Part shown: positions 41,501-64,000 of the stretch, one piece after another
Numbering within the stretch: the first letter of the stretch is position 1
How the letters are laid out: each line of letters begins with the position of its first letter
From: Shinisaurus crocodilurus
Taxonomy: Eukaryota > Chordata > Lepidosauria > Squamata > Shinisauridae
Direction of reading: 5' to 3'
DNA: 64,000 nucleotides
Assembly (NCBI GenBank): GCA_021292165.1
Contig: CM037877.1
Location: 303,432,063 to 303,496,062 of the forward strand
Notes under the pieces: generated by a model
The model's database searches: none
Told to the model about the DNA's origin: nothing
The model's input: only the letters and a program-made list of their open reading frames with translations
Made by a program: the position numbers and the translations under genes

Positions 41501-44500
41501 CTGCAAACCCTTCGTGTGGGCCGCTCGCCTCTTTAGGAGTGACGTTTGTGCGTGTGTCCCATCCCTTCTGTTACAGATGGGACAGGAATGCTGGGCCGGA
41601 TTCTCTTTGCCTGGAGCAAGGGGTGAGTCCTGCTTCCCTCGCCACACTGGTGTCTGGTGTCCTTGGGCTGGGGGAACTATATTAGCGTGGGGCAGTTTGT
41701 ATTTCTATTTTACTTACTAGCGGATGGACCCGGCCTTGCACCCATATCAAAGCTTGACACAGGAAAAGCTGCAAGCAGGCCTACACAGCTGACTCAGAGT
41801 TGTGCCCACCCCGTCTGAGTGAAGCCATGTCCAATGGCACCGCTAGGCAACACCCCTGCCTTGGTGCTCTTGACCCCTGAGAGAGGGATCCGTCCACTCC
41901 ATTCCCCTGGGGGTGGGGCTGCCCCACAGCGGGGGGGGGGGTGGCGGCGGCAGCAAGTGTATAACTGTCCCTCGGCCTGCTAATCTCCCCTGGTTTCAAC
42001 CTGTATGGACTGCAAAGCTCTGTACTGGTTAGGGACGTCTGCCCCTAGTGACTGAAGGTGCTCCCGCAGGCTCCAGTCACATGGACACATCTAAATTAAG
42101 TAAAATGAATGCACTTTAAAAACAAAATAACCCAGAGGTGCACATTCCCTAGGGTCCCCTTAGTGTGCATGCCAAGTTTCAGGTGTCTAAGTTTCACAGT
42201 CTTGGCACTATGGCGCTGATGGACGGACAGACTCACGTCCTCTTTTATTAGTATAGATATCCCACTTTCCTCCAAGGAGCTCAAGGCTGCGTATGTGGTT
42301 CTTCCCTCACCCCCACCAACCATCTGGTCTTCACAACAACCCTGTGAAGTCGGCTAGGCTGGGAGAAATTGACTGGCCCTAGGTCACCCAGTGAGCTTTA
42401 TGGCTGAGTGGGGACTTGAACCTGGCTCTCCCCCAGCCCGTCGAAACACTAACCACACTGGCTCTTTTTCTGAGTTTGATCTTTAAGGCCTGTTGCATCC
42501 CCTCTTGTTTTCTTTTTCTTTTTCCAGGAGCAGACTGGACTGTGATGCTAAGCAATGGAGGTAAAGAGGGACGGGCCCCTTCCTTCAGATTTGACCCCAG
42601 ATTATGGGTCTCCTGACCCTTTTTGTTCCATGTCCAATATTAGGTACAAATTCAGTACATTAGCGTCCACTGGTACACTCACTGAGGAAATGGGCATTAT
42701 ACCTAGAGGTACACATGGTGGGTACCCCTTTGGCCCTTGTTTGCCCTTTGACCCTAGATGGTTGACCTTTTAACCCCCACACCCCGCTCCACTTAGGCTT
42801 TTTGCAGATGTACTCAATGACCTGGCCATCTTAATGGAGATCCTGGCTCCAGCATTCCCAGCATGCTTCACCTTCGTTGTGTGTATCAGTGGCTTCTTCA
42901 AGGTATAAAGGAAGGAGGTTTGCACAGGGGGTGGGGGTTCGCTTAGTGGGGTCGTGGGAGTTGGTGCGTATAAATGGGGAGCCAGTATTGGGAATACTGG
43001 GAAAGAGCTTGGCAGTTTCCATTCTGCTCCCCGGTGGCTCATGGACGCTGCGAGGATCCACGCGCAGCTGTCTCTGCGTGTGGCTCACGGAGCTTCCCTT
43101 CTCTTCCTCTTCGGCTCTCTCGGTGCTTCAGTGCATTGTGGGAGTCGCTGGAGGTGCCACCCGGGCGGCCCTCACCATGCACCAGGCCCGGCGGGACAAC
43201 ATGGCGGATGTTTCAGCCAAAGATGGAAGCCAGGTGAGAGCATAGTTCAGGTGTGAACTAGCCAGTCCTTGGCACAGCTGGGTGGGGGCCGTGAAAGTCC
43301 CGGGGCCTGCAATGTGCTCTCAGCCGACTTCCTCTCGTTACCCAGGAGACACTGGTGAACTTGGCCGGCCTGCTCTTCAGTCTTCTCCTCATCCCTCTTG
43401 TAGCTGACAATCTCCAGTGAGTGAAGTGCGGCCATCTCTCTCTTAGGTAGTATGGTTGTGGAAGAGGCAGGGTTTACAATGGGGGTGCAGAACCTTAAGC
43501 CTGGGGGAGAAATATGGCCCCCCGTGGTTCCTCACGTGGCCATGCCCCCGTTCCTCCAAGCACTGCTTGCTGGGTGGTTTCCCAGCTTTTGTGCAGCATT
43601 TCCCCCATTCTAAAATGTTGAAATGCCTCTCCTAAGGCTTAGTTACTGGCAGTGAGAGCTTCCGGCTACAATGGGCTGGTCTTTGGGGCCTCACCCCTTT
43701 GGCCTTTGGCCTTGCCTACCACTGACATGTGGCCCCCAAGAGCTTCTCCGACATGGAATTTGGCCCTTGGACTGAAAGAGAGCCGACATCCCTGCTTTAA
43801 AAGGATAGCAGGAACGTAACGGGGGTGAGGGAGAAGAGAGAGGCTGGTGAGTCTCGGCCAGAATTGGGGAAGGTGAGGCCCCCCAGATGATGGTGATGGG
43901 TCACAACTTCCATCATCCCCAGCCATTGGCCACGCTGGCTCCCCATCTCTAGCTCAAGGCCGTTTTCTGATTCCTTACCCGCCTCTCCCGCCAGCCTCAC
44001 CTACTCCCTCTATGGTCTCTTCACCGCCTTGCATCTCTACGCCAACTATCGGGCAGTGCGGGCCGTCTGCATGGAGACCCTCAACCACGCCCGCCTCCGC
44101 CTGGTCTTCCACCACTTCCTGGAATGGGCGGAAGTGCCGAGCCCTGCTGTCGCCAACCCGCAGGAGCCTCTGGTGCTAGGTAACGAAAGGCCAGCTTGCG
44201 CAGACAAGGCTCTGCGGGTGCCGGTGTGCCGTGATCTGGCACTGAGTTACACCGTATCCTAAGCAAGGTGGGCGGGGGCAGTCGTTGCCACGGAGGTGGC
44301 TTTTTAACGTTTCCCTCCCTCCCGTGGAAGTCGATGGGAGGGAAATGCTTTGTGCCAGATCCGAGGCCAGCGTAACGCTCCTACATGTGGGTAGAAGGAT
44401 GTGGCCGTGAATTGAAGGGGAGGGGGGCATAGGAGGTGGCGTGTGCCCCTCCGCTGTGCCGCGTATCTTTGCCGACGGAACGGCTGGGCCAACCACAGTA

Positions 44501-46878
44501 TCCCGCCAACATCTCTGGGCAGTGCTGCTGGGGTATACCTATATCATGGCGGCAGGCTAGTATCTCACATTCTGTGGGAGTGGCAGGGCTTCCAACAAAT
44601 CCTAAAGCCCTTCAGTAGGCCTAACTCGAGTATAGGATTGCGCGCATAGAATGTTGAGTGTGTGTGTGTGTGTCTCTACGTAGGGTTCCGTCAGCGGGTC
44701 AAGATGAACCTCGGGGCTCCGCTTCACACGGTGGCTTCCAGGTGAGTAGCACCCATAGGTGGCCCCTGAGCCTCAGGTGGATGAAATCGTGTCTATGTCT
44801 ATGTAATTGTTTTGTATGTTGTGTTTTAATTGTTCTTATTATTAGCTTCCTTTGGCAAATATAGCCGGAAAGGTGTATTTTAAAATGAATTTTAGTATTC
44901 TACTAAATGGCATGTTTCTAGTTCTTTGCTCCTAGGATCGAAAATGTTCTTTGTGGTGGTGGTGGTGGTGGGGAAACCGGAGGAATCCCAAGGTTAGCCT
45001 TTTAGATTGAATCTCCCACCCCACCTCTTTAACTTTTGGCGTTAATATCTTTTCCTCCAACCCTCCCCAGCGTTGCCGACTTCCAGAAAGCTCTTGAGGG
45101 GAATGCTACAAATTACTTGATCTTCTTCAACCGATCGGAAGGTGGGTCGGTGAGAAAGTTGCATGTCAGAAATGTCTGGGTGTCAAAGAACTCGCTGGGC
45201 CAAGTTTCCCAACACTGTGAACATGAAAGAGGGGGATAGTGCCTATTTGGCACTGCGCAGAGAATTCATCAAGTTTCTATCCCTCATGTCTGTGAAGATA
45301 GGCTTGAAAGCACAGGGAGGAGGCAGGGCAGTGTTGGGCCCTGAAGAGGTACAGTGTGAGACATCCTCCCAGGCCAATCATACCAAAGCTTGTTTCTTTA
45401 ATCAGGCACGCACTTCTGTGGAGGCCAAAAACCAGGAAGCAGAATGTGAACAATGGGATAGATATGGGAGGTTTGGGCTGCCCCAGTTCCCCACCCCCAC
45501 TGGTGGGTGGCTCTGCTTGTTGCTTTACTTCTTTTGCGTGTGCTCTCAACTTCCATGCCGAACCCCCTTTGGTCTCCTGCTGGTCAAGAGGCTTCAACTG
45601 ATGGCTCAGAATCCCGCCCTGCTGTGTGCACGACATGCCCAAGGGGTGGCCTTCTAAGAGAGCTATGCCCAGCCTCCTCATTGCCTGCTTCTTTTAGGTG
45701 GGCTTTGAAAATAGTGCTCTTCCAGAAGGTATTTTTTATGATACGGCCTCTTATATGTTTTTATCCCACAGCTACTTTTTAGCCATACTTGATTGTTTTT
45801 ATATTTTAATTATTTGATATGTTTTTAATTGTTTGTATTTTGATTGTCTTCTGCCTTGGTGTACAGGAAAGAATAAGAATAGACTTGGATACTTCAAGGG
45901 AGGGCAGCAAAGCTTGTGCAGTTACCTAAAATTGGGGTCCTCCAATGCCTGTGTCCCTTCTCCTCTCTTCCCTCCCTCCATAGGGACTGTTTCCATTGTC
46001 CTACACCGACAGGCAGGTAGTGTGGATGCGATTAGGGCCTGCACCCACGCCCTCATCCTGGAGTTCCTGCTGTACTGGGATGTGGCAACACGCTTCTTGG
46101 ACAAACCATCTGCTCTGGACCTGCGGCGTAGGCTACATGGAGGTGATGAACCGGGAAGTGAATCTGGAAGGAGGGGGAGGCAAGCATAGCTCTGTGTGTG
46201 GTTGGGCTGGGCACATGCTTTGCGAGTCTTCAGTTTCTAGCATCTGATTTCCTTTCTCTGTCAATCAGAACCTAATAAGAAGGACTGTGCTGTGCTTTCT
46301 GAAACGCATCGGCTATTGGACAGGATATTTCCCAAATTCCTGACAGGTATGTGGTGCAGATGTAGATGCTGACCTTTACTTTAAAATTTTAAGGCCATCT
46401 CAGTTCTGCACCAAGAAGAGCTGGATTTCGCTACTTGAGCAAGCTGCGTAAATGGAACAAATTTGCATCTAGTTGCTTGTTTTGTTTAATTTTATTCTAC
46501 CGTACTGCTAGATAATGGGGAAGGGGAAACTAATTATCAAACTAATCTTCAGCCATAAGTCTAATTATCAAACTAATCTTCAGTCTAATCTTCATAAGAA
46601 CTAGAAACCTGCTTTCTTTTAAAATGAAAAAAGATGCTTTTCTGATATCTAATGCTGCGTACACGTGCATTTAAAAAACATTTAGCCATACGTATATTAC
46701 ACCCTGTATCAAAAAGGTAGGAACATGTAGATGCATGTCTTATCTTTATCCTTTTCCTTTTGCACCCATCTATCTCTTCCAAGGATTGACGGCAGCAGGA
46801 TGGGTAACAGACCGGAACCTTCTAGGCCCTGAGGAGTGGCGTGCAGATTGGACCATTGCTGGGAAGAAAAATCTTTGA
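38591..46878 (+). CDS. RUSF1: RUSF1 (C16orf58), RUS family membrane protein, complete
   Basis: This is the vertebrate member of the RUS1/DUF647 family (named after plant ROOT UVB SENSITIVE proteins); its biochemical role is poorly known. Coding exons: 38591-38740, 40184-40261, 40546-40660, 41577-41622, 42528-42560, 42797-42902, 43132-43233, 43346-43416, 43995-44179, 44684-44741, 45071-45141, 45984-46142, 46269-46346, 46784-46878. Total 1347 nt (448 aa), all GT-AG, with matching phases. Signature stretches are FLPQGYPESVSADYLAYQIW, LDCDAKQWRLFADVLND, GGATRAALTMHQARRDNMAD and ALHLYANYRAVRAV. Several hydrophobic helices fall in the middle third. The start at 38591 is supported by the following VLCTESYGS, which resembles the start of the human protein as I remember it. 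It converges with SLC5A2, as in human. Confidence 0.95.
38790..38924. mobile_element. Fold-back MITE, family E
   Basis: CGGTGCAATCCTATGCATTT mirrored by GTGCATAGGATTGTGCCC, with the inverted ACTCCTAGCATTCC / GGAATGCTGGGAG core. It starts 50 bases after the RUSF1 exon at 38591-38740. Confidence 0.8.
38955..39378. mobile_element. hAT-type MITE, family B, split by a family A MITE
   Basis: Left part AGTGCAGAACCTTTTTCGGT and right part GGCCTGAGGTTCTGCAGCC belong to one family B copy; 39121-39255 is a later insertion. Confidence 0.7.
39121..39255. mobile_element. Palindromic hAT-type MITE, family A, nested
   Basis: CAGTGTTCTCCTACCTTGGG to GGAGAACACTG with a perfect 8-bp duplication TTTTAGAG (39113-39120 and 39256-39263) cut out of the host family B element. 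Confidence 0.92.
39640..39895 (-). mobile_element. tRNA-like SINE, second family
   Basis: Reverse copy: ATTATATTTATAAACCACCT tail side, ACCATTATGGCACACTGGC head side. Confidence 0.8.
40981..41079. mobile_element. Near-perfect 99-bp hairpin MITE, family D
   Basis: GACCTTCCCCAACCTGGCAC pairs with GTGCCAGGTTGGGGAAGACTG and the arms meet at ACTCCCATGGGAGT with no loop. Perfect duplication GCTTAATA at 40973-40980 and 41080-41087. Confidence 0.93.
42260..42470 (-). mobile_element. tRNA-like SINE, degenerate
   Basis: ACAACCCTGTGAAGTCGGCT and GGTCACCCAGTGAGC, with the head near ACTAACCACACTGGC. RUSF1 intron, ending about 55 bases before an exon. Confidence 0.65.
43480..43794. mobile_element. hAT-type MITE, family B
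   Basis: TGGGGGTGCAGAACCTTAAG to GAGCCGACATCCCTG; flanks GTTTACAA and CTTTAAAA (6 of 8). Confidence 0.75.
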
Positions 46879-47094
46879 TGCTGGGAGACTTTTACCAAGG
46901 ATATGACATTCGCACCTAGAAAGGAGTAGATTCCATTTGCTACGGTGATACCAGTAATTACAGGCTACTGGGCCTGTCTTTGCCTCACATGAGATCGGCG
47001 AAGCTCTAATGTCCAAATGGAGGCGAGGTGTTGGGAGTGTACCCCCTCCCTAAAGTACTGGTTTTGGGAGCGGGGGGGTGAGTGGGATCATAAA

Positions 47095-47100
47095 AATAAA
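47095..47100 (+). terminator. RUSF1: RUSF1 poly(A) signal
   Basis: AATAAA about 220 bases after the RUSF1 stop codon. Confidence 0.7.
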
Positions 47101-48139
47101 CATTTTATATAAGTTTGACATGACATTTTTCTTTGTGGCTGTGGGGGGTGAGGAGAATATTATGTAAAAAGTATCAGCATTATTGCTGTACTGATAATGC
47201 TGATGGCTGCCTTTTGTATGTTCCTCTAGGCTTGTATTTGTCAAGTAAAGCAGGCAGGCCGTGCCCATTTCCTGACCTTCCACCCCCAAGGACTGTGCTG
47301 CAAACACGACAGGATATAAGTTACACAAAATGCAATGGTAGCCCTGTTGGCCACAAGAGGAATTTCAAAATCCCTATTAACGCAATACATTTATTATATT
47401 AGGCCAATTGAAGGTCACAAAAATAGTGTGCAAGCTTTCAAGTTCTCCAGAACTCTTCATCTGGTGAGATGGTAAACAAAACACCAAGAAAAGGGTGGGT
47501 GGGAAGGAAACAAGTGGCTGATGTTCAAGCCAGGGTCTCTGTTTAGGTAGAATTTCAGTTTCTTATTTTTAGTCTTAAGTTAGTTTGACTCTGTTTCTGC
47601 ATCCATTTATGACTTCTTTAAAAGTCCGCATGGAAATGCATATGCAACTTTGTGCACATTTTCTGATATATGCATTATTGTAGGCAGTTTTGCCTAGTAT
47701 GTGCAATTTTGCAAGCAGTTTCCCTTAATATAATGCTAATTTGCACACATTTTGCACACTTTCCCCTATTATATGCATTTCTGTACACTCCTCCCCCCCC
47801 CCCCCGAGAACTGCATCACCAAGTTCTGGGGAGTGCGGGTGCTGAAGGAGAACCGTGGCCTGTTTCATGTATGGATTTCGGAAGTGCGAATTTGGCAGGT
47901 TATTAACAAAATGCAAACCGAGTGAAATGCTCCCCCATCAGCTAGATATTTCAAAATGTGGGCTGGTCATTTGGGGGGGAGACAGGTGGAGTGCGGTACA
48001 GGGGGAACTCAGAAGGACCTTCAAAATGGGGCGCTCACACCTTTGAAACTGTGTGACGCATTTTGGTCTGGATTTGCATGGGTTAATCTCTGGGCTCGGG
48101 CGAGTCTGGCTTGGGGATGTGGCGGGCCATGGCGGCTGC
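47101..48139. other. Spacer between the convergent RUSF1 and SLC5A2 3' ends
   Basis: AT-rich unique-looking sequence with a C-run at 47792-47804. No clear AATAAA was found for the minus-strand SLC5A2 transcript here, so its 3' end is undefined. No gene is seen. Confidence 0.5.
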
Positions 48140-48282
48140 TCAGCCCCCTGCCGACGTGGATTCCGTCTTGCTGCTGCCACATGTTCCTCGGGAGGAGGCT
48201 GAAGGTGTTGCGTGGTGGGATGCCCAGGTGGGTTGGTCGGCAGGGGTCAGAGGTGAGCGTGAGCTGCCACGGCGGGTGGCGC

Positions 48283-63903
<15,621 letters not shown>

Positions 63904-64000
63904 CTGTGGGCACAACAACCGCCAAAGAAGAACGGGGCAGCGCCTTGACTTTCCCGGACCCACCAACCCAAACACGGGGCCTCGCCAATGCCATCTTGAG

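Noticed and set aside
48140..48282. The extended C-terminus of SLC5A2 in the actual frame
   Set aside because: It is a by-product of the one-base shift; the out-of-frame helix ending at 48283 is the conserved family ending.

Overview
This is vertebrate nuclear DNA, almost certainly from a squamate reptile (lizard-like). The genes are split by many short exons with canonical splice sites. They correspond to neighbours of human 16p11.2, while the introns and spacers are full of fold-back hAT-type MITEs, tRNA-like and 5S-like SINEs, CR1/LINE tails and LTR remnants of reptilian style. The species cannot be named from the sequence alone.

Layout, left to right: the last exon of PHKG2 (+, 2995-3282); CFAP119/CCDC189 (-, nine exons, 13647 to 4950); a LINE fragment; the RNF40/BRE1B promoter and full gene (+, 19 coding exons, 16181-33155); a repeat-poor spacer with one possible minus-strand terminal exon (34683-34828) and a likely RUSF1 promoter with 5' exon (about 35900-36058); RUSF1/C16orf58 (+, 14 coding exons, 38591-46878); and SLC5A2/SGLT2 (-, 63903 to 48283), which converges on RUSF1 and runs off the right edge, so its first exons are outside. 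Exon models were joined by hand. Reading frames close exactly for CFAP119 (265 aa), RNF40 (1037 aa) and RUSF1 (448 aa).

The genes do not form one pathway: glycogen phosphorylase kinase catalysis (PHKG2), a ciliary/flagellar protein (CFAP119), histone H2B ubiquitination (RNF40), a RUS-family membrane protein (RUSF1) and renal Na+/glucose reabsorption (SLC5A2). From memory of the human map, PHKG2-CFAP119-RNF40 and RUSF1-SLC5A2 are two separate gene groups of the same chromosome arm; here they are joined.

The most notable observations are: two apparent one-base insertions that break the SLC5A2 frame while the sugar-site residues remain; an RFX X-box just upstream of the CFAP119 start codon; a family of palindromic MITEs that each carry two inverted copies of a ZNF143/THAP11-like motif; and several clean nested transposon insertions that can be ordered in time from their target-site duplications.
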